This document shows, piece after piece, positions 1-8,926 of a stretch of DNA of 38,011 nt (positions are counted from its first letter, which is position 1; every line of letters begins with the position of its first letter). The notes below the pieces were generated by a model. It saw only the letters and a list, made by a program, of their open reading frames with translations, was not told the origin of the DNA and did not search any database. Source of the DNA: a virus. Position numbers and translations under genes: made by a program. The DNA lies in the IMG/VR virus record IMGVR_UViG_3300008107_000145, positions 1-38,011 of that record. One strand, written 5' to 3'.

Positions 1-321
1 AATAAGTTTATTAAAGAAACTTCAGATTTTCTTTGGGAAACTTATGGCATTGGCTCAGACCAAGACAAACATATTCTTGGCGCGTTGGCTATGCAGTTGG
101 AGATTTATATTTCTTGCATAAAAGGAATCCAAGAACAGGGAATAGTCACAACTTTTAATTCTGGACAGACACAAGGTATAAGCCCTTTCTTAACTGGCGC
201 AGACAAAGCCTTGTCCCGTGCAGTTGTGCTTATGAATGAACTTGGGCTTACACCTAAAGGTCGGCTTGCTACCAACAAAGTTGAAGGTGGCAAATATTCC
301 AAATTGTTAAATGGACCATGA
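1..321 (+). CDS. terS: Terminase small subunit, P27 family (5' end missing)
   Basis: The frame is open from base 1, so the start lies outside the window; 106 residues are visible. The tail has the P27 (Terminase_4) pattern: a helix, then SPFLTGADKAL, then a helix ending in GLTPKGRLA. This family recognises phage DNA and hands it to the large subunit for packaging. The stop overlaps the next start (ATGA), as is usual for terS-terL pairs. Family members are commonly around 150 residues, so roughly 30-50 residues are probably missing. Family assignment is from pattern recognition plus position before terL. Confidence 0.85.
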   Translation, partial: NKFIKETSDFLWETYGIGSDQDKHILGALAMQLEIYISCIKGIQEQGIVTTFNSGQTQGISPFLTGADKALSRAVVLMNELGLTPKGRLATNKVEGGKYSKLLNGP

Positions 322-1979
322 CCTACGAAGACGGGATTCTTTATGCCGTACAAGTTGTTAAGGGTGAAATCCTTGTTTGTCAAAATGTACGGCTTGCGTG
401 TCAGCGATTTCTTAATCAACTCGAAGACCGAAATTGGGGTTGGGAATTCCATACAAAATATGTTGAACATTTCTTGGAATTTGCATCCACACTAAAACAC
501 ACCAAAGGTCCAGACGCTGGCACGGCTTTAAAACTTCAGCCATTTCAAGTTTTCATAATCTGCGCCATTTACGGGTTTCGCAGTAAAAAGAATTTAGCCA
601 ATCGGATGGTGTCGGATGTGATTATTTTCATTCCGCGCAAGGCTGGCAAGTCAACGCTGATTGCGGCAATTGGTCTATACGAATTGGTTTTTGGCGAAGC
701 GGGTGCAGAGGTTTACACATTGGCAACCAGCCGCGACCAAGCATCAATTGTGTTTAATGCCGCATCTGGTTTTGTCGAATCTATGCCATCTGATGTAGCA
801 GACTTATATAAGGTTCAGCGAAATCAAATAACCAAAACTGGTGATGCCCAAACAAAATTTAGGGCGTTGTCCCGCGACACCAAAAAATCGGGTGATGGTA
901 TGAACCCATCATGCGCGATCATTGACGAAGCCGCCCAGATCGTAGATAGAAATTCCATAGAGGTTATATTTTCTGGAATGGTCGCACGGCAAAACCCGTT
1001 GCGGGTTTATATTACAACCGCTAGTTTCACCAAGGAAACCAAATTCTATGAAGACATGAGCATTCTGGAATCTATGCTGAAAGGTGATGTGGTCGACAAC
1101 CCGCGCTGGTTTGGTTTACTGTATGGACTAGACCCACAGGATGATTGGCGCGAACCATCTTCTTGGATGAAGGCAAATCCCATGCACGGGATTTCTGTTT
1201 ATGACGAAGCCATTGCACAACGCGCAGAAGAATCAAAACATAAGCCAGCCGCATTAAATGAATTTCTTTGCAAGACCTTAAATATCTATGTAAGCGCAAA
1301 TTCTGCTTGGGTCGACCGCGCATATTGGGATGATGAAAGATGCGCGATTGTTGGAGGGCGCGAACCAGAAGCGGTATTTATTGGGTTTGACTTGGCGGCA
1401 ACCCGTGACTTAAACGCAGTCTGTACGCTGAAGCGTTTTGGTGATGATGACTTTGAAGCGGAGTTTAAATTCTTCTTGCCAGAAGATGGATATGCCCTTA
1501 TACCCAAGCACTACGGGGATATTTTTAGGGTTGCCCGACAGTCTGGGATTCTCCATGTGACCGAAGGCAATGTTATGGATGACCGCGAAATTAGCGACTA
1601 CATCATTGCCCAATGCGCCAAATATGATGTTAAGGAAATTGGCTTTGATGCTTATAACGCGGCAAGCCTAGTGGCTCGGCTACATGATGCTGGCTTGCCT
1701 GTGAAAAAGGTTGGTCAGGGCATGGCGGTATTAAGTAACCCAAGTAAACATATTGAAAAACTGATAATGAACTACGGGGTTAAGCACAACGGCAATCCCT
1801 TTGTTGGGTGGCAATTGGGCAACTGCGAAGTTTACGAAGATGTAAACGGCAATGTAAAAGTCAGGAAAAACGAAGCCGACAAATCCGCAAAGGTTGATGG
1901 CATAATATCTTTAATCATAGCAATGCATTGTTCGTTAGATAATCCTACAATGTCAGGGTTTGGATTCAGAACCTTTTAA
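318..1979 (+). CDS. terL: Terminase large subunit (ATPase-nuclease packaging motor)
   Basis: This 553-aa protein is the DNA-packaging motor, which uses ATP to pump DNA into the prohead and cuts the concatemer. A Walker A motif (PRKAGKST) lies near residues 106-113 and a Walker B with catalytic acid (AIIDEAAQ) near 200-207. The C-terminal RNase H-like nuclease half has acidic strands IGFDLAATRD (about residue 355), IGFDAYNAAS (about 442) and a late D in AKVDGIISL (about 525). Length and order fit the Terminase_1 family found with P27 small subunits and HK97 heads. The start at 318 overlaps the terS stop. Confidence 0.96.
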   Translation: MTYEDGILYAVQVVKGEILVCQNVRLACQRFLNQLEDRNWGWEFHTKYVEHFLEFASTLKHTKGPDAGTALKLQPFQVFIICAIYGFRSKKNLANRMVSDVIIFIPRKAGKSTLIAAIGLYELVFGEAGAEVYTLATSRDQASIVFNAASGFVESMPSDVADLYKVQRNQITKTGDAQTKFRALSRDTKKSGDGMNPSCAIIDEAAQIVDRNSIEVIFSGMVARQNPLRVYITTASFTKETKFYEDMSILESMLKGDVVDNPRWFGLLYGLDPQDDWREPSSWMKANPMHGISVYDEAIAQRAEESKHKPAALNEFLCKTLNIYVSANSAWVDRAYWDDERCAIVGGREPEAVFIGFDLAATRDLNAVCTLKRFGDDDFEAEFKFFLPEDGYALIPKHYGDIFRVARQSGILHVTEGNVMDDREISDYIIAQCAKYDVKEIGFDAYNAASLVARLHDAGLPVKKVGQGMAVLSNPSKHIEKLIMNYGVKHNGNPFVGWQLGNCEVYEDVNGNVKVRKNEADKSAKVDGIISLIIAMHCSLDNPTMSGFGFRTF

Positions 1980-1988
1980 GGGGAAATC

Positions 1989-3383
1989 ATGGGAATGTTT
2001 GACATATTCAAAAGAAAAGACAATATTTCCAAAGAATCTAATACGCTATTTGGTCAGACTGCGTTAGGTAATAACATTGTTTATCAGGGCAACAATAAAG
2101 TCCCGACAGTAAACACGCAGATTCTTTATGTCACAACTGCCACAACAACAACTGCTGGCAGACCAGTTGACACAACATTACTTACCCGTAATAGCACAGT
2201 CATGTCTTGCGTGGCGGTCAAAGCCCGTGCATTGGCGCAGTTGCCAATTAAGATCATGGCTTTGTCTGATGATGGCACTTATGTAAATGCATTGACAGAT
2301 GAAAGCGTTGCAGAGCGAAATAAAACAAAAGCCAAACAAGTTTATTCATTACTGACCAACCCAAATAACTTTCAAAGCAGTTATGAATTTTGGTATCAAT
2401 GGATGATGTGGCATGAATTGCTTGGTGAAGCCTTTACCCTGTGGTGGAGAAAAGACCAAAAAGATTCAATGCAAACCCCGTTGGAAATGTATGAAATGGA
2501 CAGCACACTTATTGCCGTTCAGATTACGCCAACCCGTTACCCAAGTTATCGCCTGTCTACGCCTTCTTATGGGTTTAGCAAAGATCAACCATTGGAATCA
2601 CATCAAATCATGCATTGCAAGGATATGGCATGGCAAGGTTCTGCTGGTTTCAATAAAGGCATTTTGGCGGCAGAATTGGTCGGTCTAGACCAAGACATTG
2701 ACTTATATGCAAACTTTGTTATGCTTAATGGCGCAAAGCCTTCTGGAATGTTTATTACTGAAAATGTAATCCCAGATGGCAAATATAAAGAAATTGCGGC
2801 ACGATTAAAAGAAGCGTGGTCTAGTATGGTTGGCAGTCAACAAACCGACCCAAGCAAAGTTGGTCAGGGTATGTTGCTAGATCAGGGCATGAAATATGAA
2901 CCTTTAAAAATGTTGACTTTGCAAGATGCAGATTTGGCTAATTTAAAGATGCAAACTATGAAACGGATATGTGGCTTATATGGCGTACCGCCAGCCATGT
3001 TGCATATTGGCGATCAGAAATACAACAATACACAGACAATGATGGATGAATTCTATAAATCCACAATGTATCCAATCATTGTGAATGTCCAGCAGAAATT
3101 GAAACAGTCTTTGCTAAAAGGCTATCCCAATTTGTGCGTAGAATTTGATGTGCAAGATTTCCTAAAAGGCGCACCACTTGATCAAATGAACTATGTGGTT
3201 GCTGGTGTAAATGCGGGGATACTCACGCCTAACGAAGCGCGTGAATATCTTGGCAAATCAAATATGGATGGTGCAAATGAACTCAATTATTCAAAATCTG
3301 GTGACCCGATTAAAGGCAGTAGCCCTCAAGATACGGGCGGTGGTGGCGGGAATCAAACCAACAAAATGAACATTGGCAAATAA
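1989..3383 (+). CDS. Portal protein, HK97 family
   Basis: This 464-aa protein would form the dodecameric portal ring at one capsid vertex, through which DNA enters and to which the tail joins. Family-like features are the early RNSTVMSCVAVKARALAQLP segment (about residues 67-86), the LLTNPN patch followed by an aromatic-rich helix, the MLHIGDQKYNN segment late in the protein, and LTPNEAREYLG near the C-terminus. The C-terminus is a flexible Gly/Asn/Gln tail (GGGGGNQTNK). A GGGGAAA Shine-Dalgarno-like run lies just before the ATG, and the gene follows terL by 9 bases. Confidence 0.95.
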   Translation: MGMFDIFKRKDNISKESNTLFGQTALGNNIVYQGNNKVPTVNTQILYVTTATTTTAGRPVDTTLLTRNSTVMSCVAVKARALAQLPIKIMALSDDGTYVNALTDESVAERNKTKAKQVYSLLTNPNNFQSSYEFWYQWMMWHELLGEAFTLWWRKDQKDSMQTPLEMYEMDSTLIAVQITPTRYPSYRLSTPSYGFSKDQPLESHQIMHCKDMAWQGSAGFNKGILAAELVGLDQDIDLYANFVMLNGAKPSGMFITENVIPDGKYKEIAARLKEAWSSMVGSQQTDPSKVGQGMLLDQGMKYEPLKMLTLQDADLANLKMQTMKRICGLYGVPPAMLHIGDQKYNNTQTMMDEFYKSTMYPIIVNVQQKLKQSLLKGYPNLCVEFDVQDFLKGAPLDQMNYVVAGVNAGILTPNEAREYLGKSNMDGANELNYSKSGDPIKGSSPQDTGGGGGNQTNKMNIGK

Positions 3384-3385
3384 AA

Positions 3386-3598
3386 TTGTCCAATAATTTT
3401 GATTTAATGGTAGCATTGCTTACAAAATACAGACACAAATCTGTCCCAAATAAGCGTGGCAGACCATTGACTACAATAAAAGACATAGATCGTACTAAAG
3501 TCAATGAGGTAATCCATGACGCAAAACTTAATGATGGTATGCGAAGCGAAATTGGTTTTGGAAAACCAAGGCAACGCAGAACCGACAGGGAAGATTGA
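3386..3598 (+). CDS. Possible small hypothetical protein between portal and protease
   Basis: An open frame of 70 codons begins with TTG two bases after the portal stop (or ATG at 3407) and overlaps the protease start by 83 bases. The product is basic and has a KRGRP patch. No convincing ribosome-binding site precedes either start and no family is recognised. It is listed because it would fill an otherwise empty 130-base gap in a tightly packed operon. It could equally be non-coding. Confidence 0.3.
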   Translation: MSNNFDLMVALLTKYRHKSVPNKRGRPLTTIKDIDRTKVNEVIHDAKLNDGMRSEIGFGKPRQRRTDRED

Positions 3599-4295
3599 AG
3601 CCGTTGTAACTACATGGGGTGCGCGTGAAGGCGCAGATGGTAGGCGTTTTAACTATCAGCCAGAAGCCTTTATGGATTGGGCAGAAGCCTTTTCTAAAGA
3701 AGGTCGACCATTGCCAATGTTTGTAAACCATGATGCTGATTCAATACCAGTTGGCGAATGGACTTCATTTGAGTTTGACGATAAAAACATGACCGCAGAA
3801 GGTCGCATTTACATGAACACCACACAGGGTTCAGACCTTTACCAAGTAATGTGCGAATCACCAAATATGTTTGGTGGCGTTTCAGTTGGCGCGTATGCTG
3901 AAGAATTTATGATGGTCAACGCAGATGGCGAACCCGACCAAAGTGATGAAGCATATTTCCAAATCACCAAAGGCGGTTTGCGTGAAGTGTCTGTGGTGAT
4001 GTACCCAAATAATCCAATGGCAGAAGTGCAGAAATTAGAGTATTTCCGCGCTGATGGAACTGCCGATTTAAAAGTTTTGGAACGGGCATTGCGAGATGCA
4101 AGCCTGTCTAAAAAGGATGCGGTCACAGCCGCATCTATCTTCAAGAAAGTTTTGGAATTGCGTGATGCATCCAAGCCTATTGAAAATGCGCCCCAACTGA
4201 GCGACTCAGATGTGGATGTGACCGAAGCAGAGATTCTCAAAGCCTTAAATGACCGCGAGATTCTTAAACAACTCAATACCCGACTGAAAGGTTAA
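3516..4295 (+). CDS. Prohead maturation protease, HK97/S78 family
   Basis: The 259-aa product has the herpesvirus-assemblin-like serine protease layout. A histidine lies in MFVNHDADSIPVGEW (about residue 69) and the nucleophile serine in GGVSVGAYAEEF (about 124). The family cleaves the capsid N-terminal delta domain and itself during head maturation. The start at 3516 gives MTQNLMMV; ATGs at 3531 or 3534 are alternatives. The C-terminal third is helical and charged, like the scaffold-binding tails seen in this family. It sits directly upstream of the first capsid gene, which keeps a long coiled N-terminal domain suited to cleavage. Confidence 0.93.
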   Translation: MTQNLMMVCEAKLVLENQGNAEPTGKIEAVVTTWGAREGADGRRFNYQPEAFMDWAEAFSKEGRPLPMFVNHDADSIPVGEWTSFEFDDKNMTAEGRIYMNTTQGSDLYQVMCESPNMFGGVSVGAYAEEFMMVNADGEPDQSDEAYFQITKGGLREVSVVMYPNNPMAEVQKLEYFRADGTADLKVLERALRDASLSKKDAVTAASIFKKVLELRDASKPIENAPQLSDSDVDVTEAEILKALNDREILKQLNTRLKG

Positions 4296-4297
4296 TC

Positions 4298-5647
4298 ATG
4301 TCAAAAGAGATCATTGAAAAATTAGACGCAATTGAAGCGGCAAATACCGCCAAGATTGAAGAAGTAACTTCACAAGCACAAGCATCTGTGGAAGCCGTTA
4401 AAGCGGAATTCCAAGAATTAGTTTCTGCTTTAGAAGCCAAAGTAGCATCTGTTCAAGCACCAGCAATCATTCGCGCCCCACATAAAACTGTTCGCGGTGA
4501 TGTGAATCGTGCGGTGAAAGAACAAATTGCCTCCTACTACAAAGGTGGTCGCAATGTTGAAAAAGAACTGAAGATGTTTGAAGACGAAAGCCAGTATGGT
4601 GCATACATGGCTGAAGCATCTGCATTGACTGCTGGCGGTAATAACCAAGGTGGTAGAACTGGTTATGACCCTGTGTTTGTTGCTTTGCGTTTGGCTAACC
4701 CAATGCGTGGCATTTCTCGCACAGTTGCAACTGATGGTTCTTCTTATCAGTTCCGCGTTAAAACTGGCAATGCTGGTGCGGCATGGGGTTACACCATTCA
4801 AAACAATGGCGCAACCACAACTGAAGACACTTCAATTTGGCAATTAGTTTTGCAAGACTTGAATGTGCAATTTCCAATTCGTACAGCCGCGCTAGACGAT
4901 ATTGATGGTTTAGAAGCCAATGTGGTTGACGATATGCTGGTTGAGTTTGCTCAATCAGAAGCATTGTCAATGGTGCAAAACAATGACCAAGCCGCACAGT
5001 CTGGAACTAATCCTTATGGTGGTACTAACGGCTTGCGTGGTCTTGACCAATACGCTGGTGCAAATGCAACCTACGCTGGTGGAACAACCTCTACTGCCGC
5101 TTTTGGCTCTAGCGGTACTGGCTCTAGCACAGGCTTGCATAGCCTTGCAACCTACGATCAGTTGACATCTAATGTAAACACAGTAGGCGCAAACGCAATT
5201 TCATACAAAGATGTAATTAACACTATGTATGCATTGCCACAACAATATTGGACTGCCAATGCTAAGTGGATGGTTAACCCAATATTGGCTCAAGCAATTC
5301 GCGGTCTGCAAGACACTAATGGTCGACCAATCTTCAATTCAATGGAATCATTGAATCCAGATGGCATCATTGGTCAGATGTTGGGCTTTGATGTTGTGAT
5401 GAACAAGTATCTTGACAACCCATCACAAGCAACTACTGGCTCTGCTGGAACTACAAGTTTGTACCCAATGTATTTTGCTGATTTCTCAAGATTTCACACA
5501 ATCATTGATCGTTTGAACATGGTTATGCGTAGATACGACCAGACAGCCCCTGGCTTTATCACCTTCTTTGGTGAAAAGCGTTTGGCAACTTCTGTGCGTG
5601 ACCCTAACGCTGGTGTTCGCTATCGTTCAACTGGTACTGCGACCTAA
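4298..5647 (+). CDS. Major capsid protein 1, HK97 fold with delta domain
   Basis: This 449-aa protein starts with about 75 residues of Lys/Glu/Ala-rich coiled coil, typical of the HK97 delta domain that acts as built-in scaffold and is removed by the protease. The capsid body follows from about residue 108 (ALTAGGNNQGGRTGYDP). It ends with a P-domain/A-domain-like region and the GFITFFGEKR...SVRDPNAGVR motif. It begins two bases after the protease stop. A strong intrinsic terminator follows directly, then a second capsid paralogue. With its delta domain and adjoining protease, this is probably the main shell subunit. Confidence 0.95.
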   Translation: MSKEIIEKLDAIEAANTAKIEEVTSQAQASVEAVKAEFQELVSALEAKVASVQAPAIIRAPHKTVRGDVNRAVKEQIASYYKGGRNVEKELKMFEDESQYGAYMAEASALTAGGNNQGGRTGYDPVFVALRLANPMRGISRTVATDGSSYQFRVKTGNAGAAWGYTIQNNGATTTEDTSIWQLVLQDLNVQFPIRTAALDDIDGLEANVVDDMLVEFAQSEALSMVQNNDQAAQSGTNPYGGTNGLRGLDQYAGANATYAGGTTSTAAFGSSGTGSSTGLHSLATYDQLTSNVNTVGANAISYKDVINTMYALPQQYWTANAKWMVNPILAQAIRGLQDTNGRPIFNSMESLNPDGIIGQMLGFDVVMNKYLDNPSQATTGSAGTTSLYPMYFADFSRFHTIIDRLNMVMRRYDQTAPGFITFFGEKRLATSVRDPNAGVRYRSTGTAT

Positions 5648-5659
5648 TCGTTGCCAATT

Positions 5660-5687
5660 GGTGGGGGGTTCGCCCCTCACCTTTTTT
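5660..5687 (+). terminator. Intrinsic terminator or attenuator after capsid gene 1
   Basis: A nine-pair stem (5660/5661-5668 with 5673-5681; one G-T pair) is closed by a TTCG tetraloop and followed by six Ts at 5682-5687. The next gene in the same operon lies downstream, so it probably reduces rather than ends transcription. That would set a high ratio of capsid protein 1 to capsid protein 2 and all later genes. Confidence 0.85.
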
Positions 5688-5712
5688 CTGCAACCCAATT
5701 TGGATAAACAAA

Positions 5713-6744
5713 ATGACCATCACCGAAAAAATCCTATCAGGCATTAAGCAAACACTAGAGACAGGCGATCAAGTCAAAATTGATTTGCGCGAAGCGTCTG
5801 CAATCACAGGCTCTGGTTATGGGGTTGGTGGTCGCACTTATTTTGATGATGCGTTTGCGGCTTTGCGTTTTGCAAACCCAATTCGTCAAGCGGCACGGGT
5901 AATTCCCGCACAAGGTTCTGCGGTTCAGTTTGTTGCTAAAACGGGTAATGCCGCAAGCCAAACTAATCCTTGGACTTATACATTCACGCCTAATAGTGGC
6001 ACACCAAACACAGACACAAGCATTTGGCAATTGCCTACTCGCGTGATCACGGCACAGTTGCCAATCCGCACGGCAGTAATGTCAGATGTAAATTATTTAA
6101 ACGAAACAATCGTTGAAGATTTAGCAATGGAATTTGCGTCTATTGAAGGCGCATCTATGATTCTTAACAACGATCAATCTGGAACTACCACTACTACAAC
6201 TGGTGGAACAAATGGCTTGCGTGGTTTAAATTACTACACAAGCGCGGGAACTGCGGCTTACGGCTCTAGCGGTTACGCAATCACAGACGGCATTCATTCC
6301 ATTGCAACTGTTAGTCAGGCTGGCGCATCAATTGCCTATGATGATATTGTCAATCTTTGCAATGCTTTGCCAGCACCTTATTGGTCTTGTATGGGCAATG
6401 CATGGATGATGCATCCAAGCACTATCCAAGCCCTACGCAAACTTAAAGGCTCTACTGGTGGCGCACCAATGTTTGCTGAGGTAGGGGATGATGATGGTGG
6501 CGCGGTTACTTATATCTTTGGTTTCCCCGTTATTCCTAATGCCAACATGGAAACTATTGGGGCTGGTAAATTTGCAATTTATTTAGCCTGTTGGAATCGG
6601 TTTGTAACTATTGCAGATGTTGAAGAAATGACTGTGCAAGCAATGGAACAAACTCAGGCTGGCTTTATAACCTTATATGCTGAAAAGCGCATGGTCAGTT
6701 CTGTGCGTGACCCGTTTGCTGGTGTTCGTCTAGTCGGGGTTTAA
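5713..6744 (+). CDS. Second HK97-fold capsid protein (paralogue without delta domain)
   Basis: This 343-aa protein is clearly related to the preceding capsid protein. Shared landmarks in the same order are GGRT, ALR-ANP-R, KTGNA, DTSIWQL, PIRTA, NNDQ, GGTNGLRGL, GFIT, EKR and SVRDP-AGVR. It lacks the roughly 75-residue coiled N-terminus and starts only about 30 residues before the common core. It may be a minor shell component (for example pentamer-specific), a decoration-like variant, or a second major subunit. The ribosome-binding site is weak (GGAT, 9 bases upstream), and a terminator hairpin separates it from paralogue 1. The fold assignment rests on similarity to its neighbour. Confidence 0.9.
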   Translation: MTITEKILSGIKQTLETGDQVKIDLREASAITGSGYGVGGRTYFDDAFAALRFANPIRQAARVIPAQGSAVQFVAKTGNAASQTNPWTYTFTPNSGTPNTDTSIWQLPTRVITAQLPIRTAVMSDVNYLNETIVEDLAMEFASIEGASMILNNDQSGTTTTTTGGTNGLRGLNYYTSAGTAAYGSSGYAITDGIHSIATVSQAGASIAYDDIVNLCNALPAPYWSCMGNAWMMHPSTIQALRKLKGSTGGAPMFAEVGDDDGGAVTYIFGFPVIPNANMETIGAGKFAIYLACWNRFVTIADVEEMTVQAMEQTQAGFITLYAEKRMVSSVRDPFAGVRLVGV

Positions 6745-6746
6745 TT

Positions 6747-7415
6747 ATGTCTGTTGATCAAACAGGCTTCTTAAACTATGGCGCACCAACGCGCAATCCT
6801 TTCAACTATGCAAAGGTTGAACAGATTGCCCGTGATCTAACAACGCCTTGGTTATCGCTGGATGAAATCACCCAACAATTAAATTTGTTTGATGACACCA
6901 GCCAAGCAGACTACCTATATGGGCTGGAATTAGCCACTAGACAGGCTATTGAAGACTATCTGGGTATGTCTATATTCCCAACCAGTTATCGCGTCTGGTA
7001 CAACATAGCAAGCCTGTATGGAACACCTTTAACGCTGGACTTGCCAGAAGTCAGCCAAAACTTTAATCCGACCCAATCGGGAGTTACTATCAATGCGGTT
7101 AAGTATTGGTCAGATGCACAACCGCCTGTTTTATATACAGTTTCAGCAACGACTTACTACTATGACCCGTCTGGTAATAAAATTGTTTTGCAGACCTTGC
7201 CGACAAATTTAAATTCCAGCATGACAAGTCCTGTGTTTTGTGAATACACAACTTCAGTAAATCCTTTGTCTGCTTATCCTGTGATTAAGCAAGCGGCACT
7301 TTTGCTTTTAACCCATCTTTACAACAACCGAAGTGATACGACAGACAGCCAGTTAAAGAATATTCCTTTTGGCGTGTCGACTTTGTTGCGCCCCTATAAG
7401 CCATTGGTGATGTAA
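6747..7415 (+). CDS. Head-tail connector, gp6-like
   Basis: This 222-aa protein has the helical gp6-like/phiE125 gp8-type pattern near residues 30-75: WLSLDEITQQLN, then LYGLELATRQAIEDYLGMSI. This family forms the adaptor ring beneath the portal. It begins two bases after the second capsid gene and ends one base before the next start, in the usual connector position. The C-terminal KQAALLLLTHLYNNR helix also matches the family. Confidence is high for role and moderate for the exact subfamily. Confidence 0.85.
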   Translation: MSVDQTGFLNYGAPTRNPFNYAKVEQIARDLTTPWLSLDEITQQLNLFDDTSQADYLYGLELATRQAIEDYLGMSIFPTSYRVWYNIASLYGTPLTLDLPEVSQNFNPTQSGVTINAVKYWSDAQPPVLYTVSATTYYYDPSGNKIVLQTLPTNLNSSMTSPVFCEYTTSVNPLSAYPVIKQAALLLLTHLYNNRSDTTDSQLKNIPFGVSTLLRPYKPLVM

Positions 7416-7760
7416 ATGGCAATAGCGCGGTTTGAAAACATAACTGTGAATAGCCTAACCTTTGGTAAAAGTACCTTTGGTGAGCAAAGCACAACGCAGA
7501 CCTTATGGTTTCAGACCCGTGCGCGTGTGCATTCGGTGGCTAACAATGTGAAGATTTCTGAGAAATATCGCGTGTATTCTGACATTGTGGATTTCACTTT
7601 GAACTACACGCCAAATACTAAAACAATAATTGACAACCAAAATCTTTATTCCATCAACTGGCGTGGGTTTGATTGGCGCATTGACAATGTGCGGGAAGCG
7701 GATGATCGCATGACAGTCAGAATCCTTTGTGTTCGCAATGACCCTGTGGTGGCGGTGTAA
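7416..7760 (+). CDS. Head-tail joining (stopper/closure) protein
   Basis: This 114-aa, mostly beta-strand protein is typical of the SPP1 gp16/Phage_H_T_join class that closes the connector after packaging. Supporting features are small size, position directly after the gp6-like connector, and the pattern of RVYSDIVDFTLNY followed by YSINWRGFDWRIDNV and a final RILCVRNDP strand. Its ATG directly follows the preceding stop, and its own stop overlaps the next start. Confidence 0.78.
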   Translation: MAIARFENITVNSLTFGKSTFGEQSTTQTLWFQTRARVHSVANNVKISEKYRVYSDIVDFTLNYTPNTKTIIDNQNLYSINWRGFDWRIDNVREADDRMTVRILCVRNDPVVAV

Positions 7761-8176
7761 TGGCACAAATGAACCCCGTTCTATACGGCAAGGCAATCCA
7801 GTATCAGTTGGAACAGATTGTTACGCCTGTGCCTGTATATGCGGCTTTTAACCGCAACTTTGCAACTCAACCCAAATTCATTACTTGGAATCTAAGAAAT
7901 GTCCATCAGCCTGTTTACACGGGTATATATCAAGGCGTAAAAGGAATTGATACCCCGACATTCCAGATTTCCATATTTACCCAACTGATAGAAGATGGTT
8001 TCACAATCAGTAATTTGATACTACAATCATTGCACGGGTATAGCGGTCTTTTAGGCGGTTCGCCCAATCAGGTTTATGTTTCCAAAGCAGATGTGCAATG
8101 GTTATATAACTCATACGACAACACAGACAAATTGGCGCAGATTTTTCTGGATTGCACAATTGATGTACCAACATAA
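7760..8176 (+). CDS. Tail terminator/completion-like protein
   Basis: This 138-aa protein occupies the slot where lambda gpU-like or DUF3168-like tail terminators normally lie, between the head-closure protein and the tail tube protein. It has an N-terminal helix followed by beta strands (PTFQISIFTQ, then VYVSKADVQWLYN). No catalytic motif is visible. These proteins cap the finished tail and dock it to the head. The assignment is mainly positional, with supporting size and composition. Confidence 0.6.
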   Translation: MAQMNPVLYGKAIQYQLEQIVTPVPVYAAFNRNFATQPKFITWNLRNVHQPVYTGIYQGVKGIDTPTFQISIFTQLIEDGFTISNLILQSLHGYSGLLGGSPNQVYVSKADVQWLYNSYDNTDKLAQIFLDCTIDVPT

Positions 8177-8214
8177 GATAATTTCACAAACTCTTTTTTT
8201 GAAGGAAAATCAAA

Positions 8215-8709
8215 ATGGCACTACCCGCTAAAATTCTTGCTGGTTTCTCAGCAACGCTATATGCCCAACCAAGCGCAACCCCAACGCCTTTGACTGTGGC
8301 TAACCTTTCTGTTTACGCAAGCGTAAGCGCATTGGCAATTTCTGGCAACCTAGTGCCTGTGGAAGCAATTCCCGCATTTGGTCAAGATGACGCTATGGCA
8401 TCTTTCTCAATTGCTGGTTCACGCCAATCCGACAAAATCCCAACGCAATCTGCACCTACTAGCATGACGATTACTGCCGCATGGAATCCAAGCGACACAG
8501 TATTGTTGTTGTTGCGCGGTGATGCTTATAACGGCATGATTGACCGCACCTTTGTTATCTCTGCTACTGATGGCACAGGAATCGTTAACTACGCTTTCAA
8601 TGGTCGCGTGGGCGAGTGGCAAATTGATAGTCAGCCAAACGCTGAAGCCAAAGTAACTTTTACTATCCATCCCCGTGGCAATCAGTACGGCTGGACTGCA
8701 AGCACTTAA
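8215..8709 (+). CDS. Major tail (tube) protein
   Basis: This 164-aa protein is rich in Ala, Ser, Thr and beta strands, as tail-tube subunits are. It is preceded by the best ribosome-binding site in the area (GAAGGAA, 8 bases before ATG), consistent with a very abundant product. It lies between the tail terminator and the chaperone genes upstream of the tape measure. The NYAFNGRVGEWQIDSQPNAEAKVTFTI region resembles the closing strands of tube proteins. A short 38-base gap precedes it. Confidence 0.82.
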   Translation: MALPAKILAGFSATLYAQPSATPTPLTVANLSVYASVSALAISGNLVPVEAIPAFGQDDAMASFSIAGSRQSDKIPTQSAPTSMTITAAWNPSDTVLLLLRGDAYNGMIDRTFVISATDGTGIVNYAFNGRVGEWQIDSQPNAEAKVTFTIHPRGNQYGWTAST

Positions 8710-8710
8710 T

Positions 8711-8926
8711 ATGTCTAACCTAAAAGATGTGCTGGCGGTAATGGTCAGCAGTTATTCCGACCTAACCCTTTTAGCAAAGGGTCAGGTTGTGGATGCTAAT
8801 GAAGTTGCACAAGCAATCACAAAGGCAGACCCCGATTCAGCCGAAATGGTTGCATTACAAGCCTTGGCTAAATGGAATCCTTTGGCAACTCAGGAAGCCT
8901 CACCAGTAGAACAACCAGAAGAATAA
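8711..8926 (+). CDS. Small acidic protein downstream of tube gene
   Basis: This 71-aa acidic protein (MSNLKDVLAVMVSSYSDLT) begins one base after the tube gene stop. The ATG at 8711 was preferred to a further-upstream GTG inside the tube gene. Helical composition and an acidic C-terminus suggest a small tail-assembly accessory. No family is recognised and no motif is visible. It is almost certainly translated, given the packed operon and the ATG directly after its stop. Confidence 0.65.
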   Translation: MSNLKDVLAVMVSSYSDLTLLAKGQVVDANEVAQAITKADPDSAEMVALQALAKWNPLATQEASPVEQPEE

